Shown: piece after piece, positions 25,930 through 39,382 of the stretch
Layout: every line of letters begins with the position of its first letter
Position numbering within the stretch: the first letter of the stretch is position 1
Assembly: GCA_022885665.1 (NCBI GenBank)
Contig: JAGQDJ010000197.1
Location: 28,675-92,674 of the forward strand
Origin: Triops longicaudatus
Lineage: Eukaryota; Arthropoda; Branchiopoda; Notostraca; Triopsidae
Direction of reading: 5' to 3'
DNA: 64,000 nucleotides
Notes under the pieces: generated by a model
Seen by the model: only the letters and a program-made list of their open reading frames with translations
Told to the model about the DNA's origin: nothing
The model's database searches: none
Position numbers and translations under genes: made by a program

Positions 25930-28900
25930 TTACAGTTTAATATGAACAAGCTCAAGGACGTGTTTTTCTTGTTTATTCAGATGGGGGAGGAAAGAAGATG
26001 AGAAGTAGGGCGTGGTACAGAAGTTGCGTAGGAATTCCGTCAAATGCTGCTGCAAGTTGATGTGGTACAACGGATCGGATTTGGCGTCGGGGTCGTCTTC
26101 GTCATCTTCACCTTCACCTTCTTCCTCTTCTGGGAAATAAATGTACATTTAGCTAATTTAAAGCACTACATGAAGTGTCCTGCTTCTTCAAGTCTTTCGG
26201 CTCAGATTAATTAAACTAATGAGCACGTTAGACCAAACCAAATATAATACGGTCCTCCCTGGCTGTGAATGTCTCTTATATCGGAGCTTGTCTTTACAGT
26301 AAAAATTTGCACTTTAGAGGAACCGAGTAACAAATGCAATGCTTTTATGGTCTGTTATAAAGAGTATCCGACCATCTTCAGAAACAGCACAAAACAGTTA
26401 AAAGAAGACGTCGGCCCACTAGCGCAAGCACTAGTCCAAATTCGAATAAAGTGCATTGAAAAGCACAACTAAATCATTATTTGCAACTCTTACGGTATAA
26501 AGCGGTGGCTTATAGCTTAAATTATCGCCTGAACGTTCGCTTAGCTGCGGAAAAGTAAGAAAGCAAGAATTATGTAATTTTCTTACCCCACTGGTCAGGA
26601 TTATCTAAGACAGACGACAAATCTTGGCCTTCTTCAGCTTCCTCGTCCTGCGAAGTAAAACTCAACATTGTAAACTCGATCTGAAACACGAATTCCACCT
26701 TATTTAAATGCTTTTACCTCTTCGTCCGACTCAGGCATGGCCATTGTTTCTTCGAGGGCAGTTGAAAGCTCGTAAATGAGCAATTTGAGGATTTTGGCCA
26801 GGACTGGAATGCATGTAAACCGCCTTGTGAGCCCCCGGCCTCGTGTTTGCATTCCTCCTGACGGCTCTGCTAGATAATGGTCCGTAATGATTTCTTCACC
26901 TTCTACGGTCAAGTCCGCTAACCTCGAGTCACCACCCATTACTCCTTGCTCCAGCAGCTTCGCTAAAGCTAATGTGCTGTAAAAGATCCGAAATTTATTG
27001 TTTCCGCCAATGTACTGTGTAAAACTTCGCTTTCCACCTGACTTTGTTTTCATACGAGCCATAAAACAAATGTTGACGACCGCACCAGAGACTCAGAACA
27101 AAATGAAGTGCAGATTGGCCGGTAGGTCCCGGCACTGTCGACAAGAATTGGAGCACCGCTTCCATTTGGCTGTGCACCAAATGTGCATAAACCATAATCA
27201 AACTCTACAAGTTCGGCAAATTAAAATTAAATTAAAAATAACTAATTATGCTAAAAATAAGTAAGGAGTAAAATAAATCACTAACCTGTACGAAATGTCA
27301 ATAGTTACGATAGAACAGAGAACAAGATAAAACTACGAAACTATGAAATATAATACCGACGAAGTCAGAAAATGTGACCAAATAGCTTTTACACATAAAA
27401 GATACGACAAAGAAAGAGTAGGAAACGCAAGAAAGGAACACTAGTCTATTGTTAAAAAAAATACTTGTAGGACTGAGAGCGCTTCCACGCCTTGCATTTT
27501 CGAAAGCACAGCTCGGAGCAGCAAATCCAAGTTTTCGCCCAGGTGGGATCCCGCTTTGCGGATTAAACTTGTCACCAAACGTCCAACGAAACTTGCAGAA
27601 GATTCCGGAGCCGAGGGGTGTAGCAACTGGGCCGACACTTGAATGACGTACGCCAACCCAGAACGACCTTCAGCATCTGCAAACGATGCTAATTGTTCCG
27701 GTGCTACTGAAACGTACGCTCGTAGGCATTCTCCACCTGACTAAATGAGACATATCAACAATCGTACCCGTAGTTTTCATATAAATGGACTAGGAATAAA
27801 AAACAACAATGTCGAGAAAATTAAACTACCTGCATAACAGTAATATCCTCAGTCGACAACACGCACTGAGCAGCGGCTGGAAACGCACCCCGTAGCAAAA
27901 GATCGCTTAACGGAGGTTTGGAGGATCGTATCAAAGTTTCCAACATATCTAAGGCGACGACATGAACACCTGCAACAAAAAAGAAAAGCATAATTAATAA
28001 TTTTGGCAGTGTTTAGTTACTAATGAAGAAACGAAAAGGTAGACAAAACGACATACGGAAAAAAAGGGATGGAAATGAACAGTGACCAAACCAATTGGAA
28101 AATTTACATAATTAAAAAGTATCTACAACAGACCTGTTGCAATTTTATCACTGGGCGTGCTTAACATGGATACTAAAGTGGGTACTAAACGTTGCTGCAA
28201 CGGTCCTAGACACTGTTCGCAGCCGGACAAGGCTTTGAAAATATCCCGTGCCAAATCGGTTATCACCGGATCTGTAAAACGTTAATTAGTCAACACTTAA
28301 ACTCGCAAAAACTTGAATATTACCTGTATTATGTTTCAGGAATAGGGCAATTGTCAGAGGAGCCACTTTGGATTCATAACTGGCTGTAAAATTCTGATCT
28401 ACCTACAATTAGCACATTCTTTTAGCGTCGAAAGACCACTTTCTATACACGGTAAAGTTTTTCGTACAGTAAGAATGGTTGCCAAGGTTTCCATAACTAA
28501 GGACAATACTTCGTTCTGATATTGCAAAGCTAAGCTGAGTAAACCGTCTGTAATAACCGGCAAGTACGGAACCAAGACCTGATTCTGGTTGGATGACGTC
28601 AGATGATCCGCAAAGCCGTAAACCGCCCTATTCAATTGATAGTTGAGAAACCACTCTTTAGTGAAGAAACTATAAAAGCAATACCTGATAGCCGACAAAC
28701 GCACAACGATGTCTTGGGAGGGTTGTAACGCCCCCATGGTTGCTTGCAAATAGCGATGTAATGTCTGTTCAGGCAAAAGAGCGGCGAAACGCGAGCCAGT
28801 CCATAAACAACGACCCAGCAAATAAGGTGAAGCTATAAAAATGAATTCAATTTATGCTGGGTGGGATGCGATCCAAAATATTACCACCCATCGTCGACTG

Positions 28901-31390
28901 CTCCGTGACACCATTTTGCAAACAAGCTAATAAATCCAAACCCAGCTTGTTTTGTTGTACACGCTGCAGTACCAAATCGCGTACCACACCTAGCGCTAGC
29001 AGTGAAGCTTCTACCGGTTTCCACCAACCCGGATTCTGAGCTTGTGCCTGCGGAGATGCTGCTGTCGCTTCGGCGGCTGACAAATGACGAGCCACTGCTT
29101 GGCCCAAACCTGAGCCTGCTGCTTCTTCACATTCTTGGCACAGAGACTAGCACCAAGTTCAAAACACAAAACAAATCTTTAAAAAATAAAGCACTACTGT
29201 GTTGTATTAAAATCATCCAATTTATAGTGGCAAGTTAGATGGCTAGTTAGGTTTTGGAATATTTCTTAACTTACTACTAACAAGTCTTGCGCGGATATGC
29301 GGACTGAGTAAGAAAAAGAATCTTCGCTTTCGTCTTCGACGAAGCGTTCAGGATTGGAAGACCATTCTTGGGCCTAAAAATTTTTAAAAAATACAGTAGA
29401 GCACAAAACATAAGGAATTCGTTCACTTTACTTGCTGTTCCGTAATTTGCATATATAAGACGATGTAATAAATAATATCCGCCATGCCTTGCTTGACAGA
29501 CTTCCTAAAACGGGGCGTTTCCACTAAGGCATGCACGAATTCGAAAATAGACAGCACCAGGTTTTCGAAATTTAAAAGTTCTCCTACAATGAATATAAGT
29601 AAGATAATAACAACTGCAGAAAATGGAACAAATTACTAACGGAGAGAGAAAGGTGTATATCTATAAATAGGTATATCAAGAAAGAAAGAAAAGGTCAAGA
29701 AAGATCTCTTTCTTGATCTTTTATTTCTTCAGTCGGCAGTGCGAAGAAGAGGTCAGTCGATAGATGAGAACGAGATGAGAAGGTAGACAGAAGTCAAGAG
29801 GGGTCAGAAGAGAGTCGAGAGAAATGGAGAGTCGATTGGACTTTTTAAAGAGTTTTGTACGCGACTGTTGAGTGTTGTGAAGTAGTTTTGGCAATAAATA
29901 GTAGACTTGAAAACCCACAACCACGGTGTTCTTAAGGTAAGTTTAATCAAGGGTCCCCGGTAGTCACCGTCACAATTGTCACATCATGCCAGTTGACAGT
30001 TTGAGACATGACAATATATTAAAAAGGTATAAATCAATTTTACCTTCCGAATCAACTACTTGATCACCCTCTTCTTGTTCTTGTACAACTGTACGCACAT
30101 ACACTTCGGCGCTATGCGTTAAAGTTTCCCACACGGTGGGAAGAATTTCAACTAGCCAACTGCTTAATTGTTTAGGCACATTTTTCACAAGTACGGTTAA
30201 CGCTGCAATGAGAAAGGAAAAACAGTTTAAACACCAAGCCAAAATTAGCTCTAAAAAATCGTAACTCATAATAGTTTATCACCTATGTGCACGAAAGGCA
30301 AATTAGAGAAAAGTCTCGAATTGGTAATGTAAAAATTCTTCAAAGGTCACCTTTGAGAACTTCAGCTCTGAGGCCGGAATCCGTCGTGGTAGAAGAACGC
30401 ACTTGCAACGCCCGCACAAGGGCTTCGGTAAAAGGGAGAAGTACTGGACTTAAGACGGACTTGATCAAGCCTTTCTGGTACTCGCCCATAGTGCATAACA
30501 TGCTTGTTAAAGTCGTAAAGATTTCCACTGCTCTTCCTCGAGTTCGTATACCATATTTCTAAAAGAATACACAATATTTCTACACAGATGTTCGCTATTA
30601 CTAAATAGCCTCTTCGTCTTATCCAGAAAAAAAGGTTATTAGTAAAAGTTACCTCACTCTGGAGGAAGACGTTATACGCCTCGGGCAAGATTATTGGAGC
30701 CACTTGGGGAATTTGGGTATCGCTAAGATCGCGTGTAAACTCGGTCAAAACTCGCATAGCTCCGTGCACTGCAGCTTGATCGCCACTCTTCAAGCAGGTC
30801 ATTAATGTATCGAACAACGATGGCCACTGTTCAGGCCAATCCCAATGCGCTATTGCTGAGATAGCATAAGCTACAGTTGAACGTACCTAATTTTAACGCA
30901 CTAAATTAAACCCCATACAACTAAATATAAAAAAATAGATCCAGTAAGAAGAATAAATGCTCTTCAAGTGACAAATTCTCACTTTGCTAATGGGTTCATG
31001 CAAGCCTGTGGGTAAAAGTTGCCTAATAGCAGCTTTGGCTTTGTCGGAGGTTTCCGGTGCTCGGAACTTGTCCGAATGCTGTGACCAATGGGTTTCTACA
31101 TATTGGCGGAGCAAAACGGACGAGAGTTGTCTCAAAGGCAATGAGGTGGACGAGTCTAGCGTTAGCTCAGTCAAATAAGTTCCGAAATCTAGTCACGAAA
31201 AATGAACAGGTATTCGGTGAATAGATGTTCCATGTTGTAATTTAAAACTAATATTAATGTTATCACCTTCGGTGACTTCCAGAGCTTGGATTCGAGTTTC
31301 GCCTGCTTTACGAATGTTTGGATCTGGAGATAATGTAGCAAATAACGTCTCAATGAGAGCTTCTTTCAAGTGGGAATCAATTGCAGCCAT
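25930..31390 (-). CDS. IPO9: Importin-9 (karyopherin beta), complete
   Basis: HEAT-repeat nuclear import receptor for histones, ribosomal proteins and actin. Eighteen minus-strand exons: 31390-31267, 31188-30983, 30886-30653, 30558-30351, 30202-30044, 29583-29432, 29373-29275, 29146-28885, 28832-28685, 28627-28407, 28383-28324, 28271-28134, 27969-27830, 27740-27465, 27204-27038, 26976-26718, 26647-26587 and 26129-25930. The sum is 3114 nt, 1037 residues, against 1041 in human IPO9. Conserved blocks include LLRQYVETHWSQHSDKFR in the importin-beta N-terminal domain, VHGAMRVLTEFTRDLSDTQ, VDSEGELLNFENLVLSIFEF and GRQHLFYGSYENKV. The C-terminus has the acidic EEEEGEGEDDEDDPDA stretch and ends LELVHIKL. 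Every junction is GT..AG and in phase. For the exon ending at 28407 an overlapping donor 2 nt away would break the frame, which fixed the choice. Confidence 0.96.
29682..29729. repeat. 23-bp near-perfect palindrome in importin-9 intron
   Basis: Left arm 29682-29704 and right arm 29707-29729 are reverse complements with two mismatches around a 2-nt centre (core TCAAGAAAGATCTCTTTCTT). It lies in the 460-bp intron 30043-29584. The following 250 bp differ in texture from other importin-9 introns and include an AATAAA, which suggests an inserted element. Confidence 0.6.
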
Positions 31391-31720
31391 GTTTATGGAT
31401 TCTAGAGAGGTAACAGAAAAATCGATACACTCTAAAACGGACACTACATAAGAAAATCCTTTATGTACTGCTCTACCACACACACACACAAAAAAAAATA
31501 ATTGTTTACGATAAGCAATCCTTACGGCAACGTTCTTGAAGGCAAGTGTTGGGAACACACGTGCCTGCCCAAAATCCTGTTTACAGTGGCGAGGAATGAT
31601 GCTAAATAGCGATTCGGAATGACAATGAACGGAACTCAGCCCTTGAATTATTAAATTGTAAACGGTGAATTACATTCAATTTGTTGAACACGGGAGAACG
31701 AAATTAGCATCGACGGCAAT

Positions 31721-31980
31721 TTTATTTGCATGTGCTATGTATGCTTCTCAGTCTTCAACATAATCAATTTCAAGGTTAAACTACATTGGAATTGAATTGC
31801 TGCTACTGACCCGGGAATGGTGCTGCTGCCGCTGGGTCCCGCGACACCAGCTACCTCCTCCGCTTGACCTGGTTCCGTTAAATTTTGGTGGCAATTTTGT
31901 CGAGTTTGCAATTTTTCGGCCACATTGGAAGATAATTTGAAACAAACACTCCGATAACAAGAAATGGACATTCTTGCCAT
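31721..31980 (-). CDS. Small unidentified ORF (81 codons) with adjacent AATAAA
   Basis: An ATG at 31980 opens 81 codons ending at 31735, with AATAAA on the same strand at 31726-31721, 9 nt after the stop. The N-terminus (MARMSISCYRSVCFKLSSN) is basic, Ser-rich and free of acidic residues, which would fit a mitochondrial presequence. A Gly/Ser segment follows. I do not recognise a family. It lies upstream of importin-9 on the same strand. It could be a tiny gene, the 3' exon of one, or chance. Confidence 0.3.
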
Positions 31981-33594
31981 TACGCATTAAAAAAAATATT
32001 AAAAAGGACTTCGATACTAGTGAAGAGCCCCTTGTAATCCATTGCGTTTAGTTCCACAAAAAAAAAACCGTTTATCACAGTCGTACAGATGTTTCGATTT
32101 AATAGATAAAATTTAAAAGAAAATAATGTATAATAACAATATGACAATTTCTTGTTATCAGAGACCGTTTCTGACGAAAAGAAAAAAAAGTTAAACGATC
32201 ATGTTCCCAGTTGTGAAATGATTCTTTTTAGTTCTCCATTATTAGCTATTGTTGCATTGAAAATATACGGTGGAAACCCGCTTATGACAATGAGCTCGGG
32301 ACCGGACAGGCAATAGTATACACGGAGTATTGTCAGATCAGAACTGGCTATATGTAGGGACAAGAGACAGCAATTAAGATGAATAAGCGATGCTGATATA
32401 TTTGTATTTTGCGATTAAATAGCGTCATGGGCATTAGTATTATTTCTTCGAAAAATAAGGCGTAATCACGCACTGTTCGTCTGAGATAAATAAATGCATA
32501 GATCTGCAAGACGTATAAGTTTTTATCCGATGCAACACCGATCGCTTCCAAAAATCTGCGAATCGTTATCACAGAGTGAGAACGATTAAAATCGCCTAAG
32601 GTAGACTAATTAAACTAAAATCGCTCCAAATAATAGATTTTTCAAAATGCATAAATTCACAAGAAAATAAAAAAGCATCGATTTAGACAGCGATTTTACG
32701 GAAACTTTTGTTTTGGTGTTGAGGGGGTCAGTGTCGCCATTCTGACATGTTACCGCCTTCGGCTTTCTTTGTCTAGTTCTTCATACTTGCCAGTCTTTAC
32801 CTCTCTTAAATTATTTCTAAAGTATTTGTTTTGCTGATAAACTTAATAAGTGCGCTTTGAATAAAAAAAAACTGTTCGTGCACGGGTCTGTTCTCGAAAC
32901 ATAAAACTCCATCTAATATAACTGGTACGTTCCTCCATCGCAGTTTGCTAAATAAAAGGTTTCTTCCAGAATCAAAGACGTGGCACATTTTACTAAAAAT
33001 AAATTAGCTTGAAACCACCACCGAGTCACATGAGATCGCCTTGAGTCGACTTATAATCTCAAACTTCTTTAATTTTGCTTGATTCAAACAAAAATCATGC
33101 GAGGGAAACATCTTAATTCACATGAGAATCTACTGAAATTGCATTGAATCATCTCCGATTCTCCTTAAAGAATAGCACAATGCAACATTTTCATAACGAT
33201 ATTAAATTACTGAATAGGCTAAAACAGGGGCGGACTGTGTTGCAAGCGGTCTATGCGGAAATTTTCAAGACCGGCCCCACTAAACTTATTCAAAGTCATT
33301 ACGACTAAGTAAACCCCTGCCTAAAAAAGGGATTTTCCGACACCGGCCCATGCGGCATTTGCCACAATGCCACAATGCCCAGTCGCTCTTGAGCAAAAGT
33401 TATGAATGACCTGATTTCCCAGTCCCTGAACTGATATGAGTACAGGACGTCAAGAAGGAAAATGATCCGACGGAACGCCAGTTTAAATTTGAGCGGGGTT
33501 TCCTAGCGCCGCAGTTGAACCGTAACGAGGGAGCTGCAATGATGGCTGTGTGATGTTGTTGTTGTTTTGCAGTTACGAGTGATGTGGAACTAAA
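31981..33594. other. Intergenic region upstream of LIMK
   Basis: These 1.6 kb hold no recognised exon. They contain the possible repeat relic at 33223-33390 and, close to 33595, a locally GC-richer stretch that is the likely LIMK promoter and 5' UTR. Confidence 0.5.
33223..33390. repeat. Possible dispersed repeat relic
   Basis: The stretch has GGGGCGGACTG, GACCGGCCCC and later CACCGGCCCATGCGGC, a combination seen in dispersed repeats of several animal genomes and unlike the surrounding AT-rich DNA. No coding capacity or clear ends are visible. Confidence 0.3.
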
Positions 33595-36500
33595 ATGGAA
33601 AAACTAGCAGGTAACTTGTGCTAATGCGGTCTATTGTGAGATCATAATGCAACTATTACCGTTAGAAAATCATCCCGGGCCTTCAGTTTGCGCCGGATGC
33701 ATGAATCTCATTCAAGACGACGAATTTTTGCAAGCGCTCAACCAAGAATGGCATGTAGATTGTTTCAGGTATGCATTGAAACCTTTTTGCATCATTCTTA
33801 ACATTATTTAATGGAAGATCCAAGCAATCTTAATAATGTTTTTAGGTGTTCTGTGTGTGACGCTACATTATCTACTTGGTACTTTGAGAAGGATGGCATC
33901 CTGTTTTGTCAGTTTCATTATTGGTCGAAATTTGGAGAAGCCTGCCAACAGTGTGCTCAGGTATTGAAAATTTGTAGTAAAAATCTTCTTGTGCGACACT
34001 TCTCAATGATAATTGAAAATTATTAGGTTATTACGGGTCCTATTATGGTAGCGGGAGACCACAAGTTTCACCCAGAATGCTTTCAGTGTAGTAATTGCCG
34101 TGCCTTTATTGGTGATGGAGACTCGTACGCCCTGGTTGAGCGATCGAAATTATATTGGTAATCTAGTTGATCCGATTTCCGTGGATAATGAGCCTCAATT
34201 GCTGTTTTTCTTTGACAGTGGCATGTGTTACAAACGCCAAATGCAACCCTTACAACAGTACAGTCATCCCTTTGTTAAGAAACCTCATTCTATACAATTA
34301 GTAGAGTTAAGACCGTCGACAGATTCTAGTCCTCGCAGGATTAAACTCGCCGTGGAGGATTTTAGCGGAATGGCAGTTTACGATGCGCACAAAGGAGTTC
34401 GAATCTCGGAGTAAGATCATCTTTCTTTCCTTAGGTTTTCTTTCCTCAAGTATGTATGATCACTGCCAAACGCAGCGGGAAGTTCCGCAGTACTCAGGAG
34501 CATTGCAGAAGAGCTCGGTGCGCGATTTGTCACACTTCCAAGAATCTTGTACCCAGCAACCCTCTCTGTAAACGCTTCTTGAAAGTTTTATCGTAAAAGT
34601 CAGCCAGAACTATAATTCTGGGAATGCACTTCACATTGATTTTCTTTTCTTTCAGTTTTTTTTTTTCGTCTCAACTTTCCTCGTGTTTCAGGTTAGATAC
34701 AAGTGCCGATCTCATGTCTTTACACATTGGTGACCGTATTTTGGAAGTAAATGGCATTCCTGTGAAAGAACAAACCATCGAAAGCCTTGAGCGCTTATTA
34801 CGATGCAATGACATTCCATTACAAGTAATATCAGAGAAAGTGTCACTGTTACACAATGAGCTGTGGTTTTATGATTATGTATTATCTAGCTTTTTGTATC
34901 TTTTTTTCTTTTTCTTTTTTTTTTTTTTCTTTTGAGAGCAGCTAACTATTGAACATGACCCATCATCGATTTCGTCGAACTTTTCGCGTCGGCGAAGTAT
35001 GTTGCCTTTTACGGCGTATTCATTGTCTTTATCTTTGACGCGAGGCTTGGGTTTGGGCAAAAAGCATCGGCAGAAAAACGCCGAACGGGAGCGAAATGCA
35101 GAAAAGGACCGCGACAGACAGTACAAAGCACGTGACGAGGGTTATGGCACAGTTGGCTCCGGTCGAAGCCGGCAATTGAAGCGATCTCCCATAGGTCATG
35201 AACGTAGTTCCTCTATGCCTCGGCTCGTAGACGGGTAAAAAGGGAGCCGCAACCGCTCGTCTTTTATTGTGGTTTAACGAGAGTTCCTAGTGAGAGTGAA
35301 AAGTTTAAATACTTTTGCATATTATTTGAAAGGTCTGTGGCGCCTAAGCGTAATGCCAACGAGAGCTGTGATTTATCTCGAACCCAATCATTCCGTAACG
35401 AGATGAAGAACGAAGCCCATCCGTCTCGCATCTTCCGCGCGTCCGATTTAGTCAAAGGCGAGCTTTTGGGCACCGGATTCTTTGGCCAAGTCTACAGAGT
35501 GACGCACAAAGAAACCAATGAAGTCATGGTGCTCAAGGAGTTGTACCGAGTCGACGAGGAAGCACAAACAAATTTTCTCAAAGAAGTATTTTCTTCTTTG
35601 TCACTTTTATTTATAATGTATCCGTTATAGTTATTACTTTATTTTCTTATGTTTGTTCCTCAGTGGCCTTTTCTGTAATGTCATTTTCTGTAACACGCGC
35701 ACTTTACCATCCACTCGTGATTTGTCGAAAACTTTGTGTAGTAATTTCTCATTTGACTTAAACTTTATTTATTTATTTATTTTTCCGTTCGGTTTTCATT
35801 TCTGTCTTTTGCTTATGTCAGTTTCTTTAACACGTATTTAACTTTCGCTTCGAGTTGCTTTTATAATTTTCAAGGATTCTGTTATCGTGTATTCTTATGG
35901 TTGCTTACTACTGTTTAGTATCTATTATTCACCTACTAATGCTGATTTTAATGCTCTTTAATAAAAACCGTTTCTTTTGGTTAACTAAATTTGTTTATTT
36001 TGCAGGTGGCGGTTTTGAGAAGCTTACACCACGTTAACGTACTGCGTTTTATCGGGGTATTGTACAAAGATCGACGCTTGTGTTTGGTGACGGAGTACGT
36101 TCCTGGCGGTACTTTAAAAGACTTGATTCATTGTCCGGACGAGCCTTTGCCTTGGCACCAGCGGTTGGCGTTTGCCAAGGATATTGCGTCGGGTATGGCT
36201 TATTTGCACTCGAGAAGTATCATTCACCGGGACCTGAATTCAAACAATTGCTTGGTGCGCGAGGATCGGAGCGTTTTGGTAGCGGATTTTGGTCTAGCGA
36301 GAATTATGCACGACAATAATCATAGCAGTGACAGCAATCAGCATGACAATAGGACGTTAGGGAGGCGGCCACGGAAGTACGAGCGAAAGAAACGGTACAC
36401 AGTGGTAGGAAATCCGTATTGGATGGCGCCTGAAATGATGACGGGACAGAAGTATGATGAGAAAGTGGATATTTTTTCCTTTGGAATCATACTTTGCGAG

Positions 36501-38355
36501 GTTGTTATTTTCAAATTCTAAGAGATTTCAGTTCTATTGTGGGAAGGGTTACGGTAATAAACGGATTGTTTAGATCATTGGACGGGTGTTGGCAGATCCG
36601 GATTATTTACCGCGATCGGGGGATTTTGGCTTGAATCAAGTCGCATTCCGGGATAAATTTTGCGCTTCGTGTCCTGAGCCTTTTTACCACATTGCCTTTT
36701 TGTGCACCGATCTCAACCCAGACAAAAGGTAAAGCTAAGGAACCAATGAAATCAACCTCAAAAATATTTTAATAAAGTAGTAGCGGAGCCAAAGAACTTT
36801 TTGTTTTTATGTTTTTAGTTTTTAGTTGTTTTTTTTTTTTAACTTTCTAAGGTCTTTTTAGTACAAGTTGCGAGGTACGTCGTGTTCTTGTCGTCAAGTA
36901 TTGCCATTGTAAGAGCATTTAGTATAATCTTCAGTAAGTTTAGATCCAACAAAGTTGATTGCGTTTTTAAAAAATACTGTTACTGATCATTAATAGTTAG
37001 CAGTCTGTAAGCAAACTCAGTAGTACATATATTCGTTGTTACCAAGAATGAATGTCAAAAGACACAAAAGAAATTGAAATATTATTTATTATTCTGCTAC
37101 ATTAAACTGTTGGAAATCTAACTAGCGAAATTATTCTAGACACACTTTGGGTATTCACACCGGGAAACATTCTTAAAAAGTCAACCAAGCGTACGGCTCT
37201 ATGCTAACTACACGGCATCTGCGTTAGCATTGGGTCACACGCCATCCTCTTGCGAATTTTTCGTAACCCACAGTGACGCTATTCCAGTGGGAATAACTCA
37301 TTGTTACTCTTTGTAGTTTGAGTTGGGCTGCTTTGATACTTTTCACGTTATTTTGCTTTTTGTTTTTCTTTAAGTATTGTATAGTAACATTACAGTGTAA
37401 ACTAATCCTTGAGTAAAATTCCGAACTTCCGGACAAGGATTTTTCAAAGGCCCGAGCGTCTTTGCGGATAGCTCCACCTAGCTATTTAGTGTATCCGCAA
37501 AGCGTGACCAATTGTGCCGTTTCATTAAGTTTCCTAAGCTAAATATTAGCTATGTACTGTTTAAACAATTCGGTCTGTTTGGTTATTAATTAAATCCGTT
37601 CAAGGAATTTTAATGCGCTCTAAAGCGTGTGTTTGACTTGCAAGTCACGTAGCTGGCATTCATTTTCGCTTTTTGGATTGCAAAATCATGGATGGGCAAA
37701 AAATAAACCTTTATTCATGCATGCTAGACCGCCTTTTGAAGTGACAGAAGTCTGGCTCGAGAGTTTAGCATTACATGCGACAGTGGGGGCGCCAATTCCT
37801 CAAGATTTGGCACAGGACATCTTACTTTATTCTGGTAAGCTATTTTTTATTTTATTTTTTTAGTGCAAGTTTATCTGTCGCTTTATTTTGAAGATCTAAT
37901 AATCCTTTTATTTTTAACTAATCGCACTTTCTTTTTGAGAATTACTGCTATAATTGATGGTTATTAAAATTTCCGCGTAATGGGACACCCGTTAACCACA
38001 ATATCCGGTTTGTCGGGGTAAATCTTGGTTAAGAAAAGCGAATTGCGTATTTATAACGGTGACCCATTTTTGAATTATTTTCGTAGCTTCGTTTTAAGTC
38101 CAAATTACGTTTAATGTCCCAGCTAATCACAATCCATCATGTTAAGGATTGCGATAACGAATTGGTATTGTCTTTGTAGGGCGGAGTCCCAGCTCATCCG
38201 AGTCGACCACCCCCGAGACTGCCACACCTGTTTGCCACACCCCCGTCCTTTGCTCCTTGCGCACCATCTGTGAAGCTGCCCATGACTTACATCTCGACAC
38301 GCCTCCCCAGTCCCCGTTCCATCGTAGTCCTTCCATCGAAACTACGCCTCTCTAA
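33595..38355 (+). CDS. LIMK1: LIM-domain kinase (LIMK), complete
   Basis: Ser/Thr (dual-specificity-type) kinase that phosphorylates cofilin downstream of Rho/ROCK and PAK. Exons: 33595-33610, 33666-33768, 33846-33960, 34027-34157, 34219-34410, 34692-34824, 34942-35234, 35333-35585, 36006-36500, 36574-36728, 37728-37834 and 38180-38355; total 2169 nt, 722 residues. LIM1 begins at about residue 14 (CAGC) and LIM2 at about 75; the PDZ domain spans about 150-230 (HIGDRILEVNGIPV); a basic linker follows; the kinase runs from about 360 to 655. Catalytic features: glycine loop GTGFFGQVYRV, Lys in VMVLKE, HRDLNSNNC, ADFGLA, activation loop KKRYTVVGNPYWMAPE with the ROCK/PAK Thr. A Thr/Ser-Pro-rich tail ends the protein. 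The symbol marks the family; the invertebrate gene is a single pro-orthologue. Exon 1 codes only five residues and is the least certain. Confidence 0.95.
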
Positions 38356-39382
38356 CATTTTCTCTCCTTATTATTTTTACATTCTGATTTACGTTCTGAT
38401 GTGACCTTCACGTTTCGTGAAAACTATGCATTCCTTTGTATTTTACATTGAACCCCAATGACAACAACAGACTTTTAAATCATGCCATTTATTATTAATA
38501 TTTTTGTTGTTGAACAAGTGTACAAACGCTTCTTTGGTTAGCCATGAAATACTTTCCAAATCAAAATTCGCTCTCGCTTTAAATGAAAGAGGGCTATTCA
38601 TACTGTACCTCTTCTTCTCTTATTTTATAATGGATTGTATCCATTGAACCGTTTGCATAAAAAATGAGAATGTATCTCATAGGTCATTTTTTGTATATGT
38701 ATTCCGTTAAAATACGAAACGTTGGCATTGTTTAGCTTGTCGTTACAGTTCGTGACCTATCCCAGCGACATTTTATAGTCCTCTTAACGAGTTGTGCAGA
38801 TCATTCGTGGCTGCTCTGGCCTGAATGTGAAGGACATTGACTTCCATTTTTACTTCATTTTATTTTAACTTTATGGCTTGTAAAAGGCATGATCTGTTGG
38901 CAAGGAGGGTGGGCGTGGCACGTGCTGAACGGACGCACTTGAACTTGAACAGTTTTTTTCACCTCCCAAAAGAATCTTGTAACCCCCTTTTTATGAAACC
39001 CGTAGTATCCCATGGCAAGAAAGTTTCCAAGAGAGCCTGGGAAGAAAAAAACGAAAGAACACTAAAAGGAAGGCGAAGAGTCGAAAATGCATTGCCGACC
39101 GTTTTCAAGTGCCTTTTCTTGGGGTCCTTCTAGCCATTTTGTGATGTGGGATGGCCCGAGGAGGAAGTTTGCGTGCGTCAAGGCTAGGATTTTTCTTCCG
39201 CGGCGAAGAATTCATCGAACTAGCGCTATTTCTTTTTCTGATTTTTTTTCTTTCCGTGTGTGCGAAGGAAACGAGAACAAAGACACTGTACGAAGAAGCC
39301 AGCGAAGGCGTGGCTGTCAAGGTGTTTAGCAATTGGTGCGGTGGTAAAAGGCGGCTTCTCTGGCGTTGGAAAACTTAAGCAA

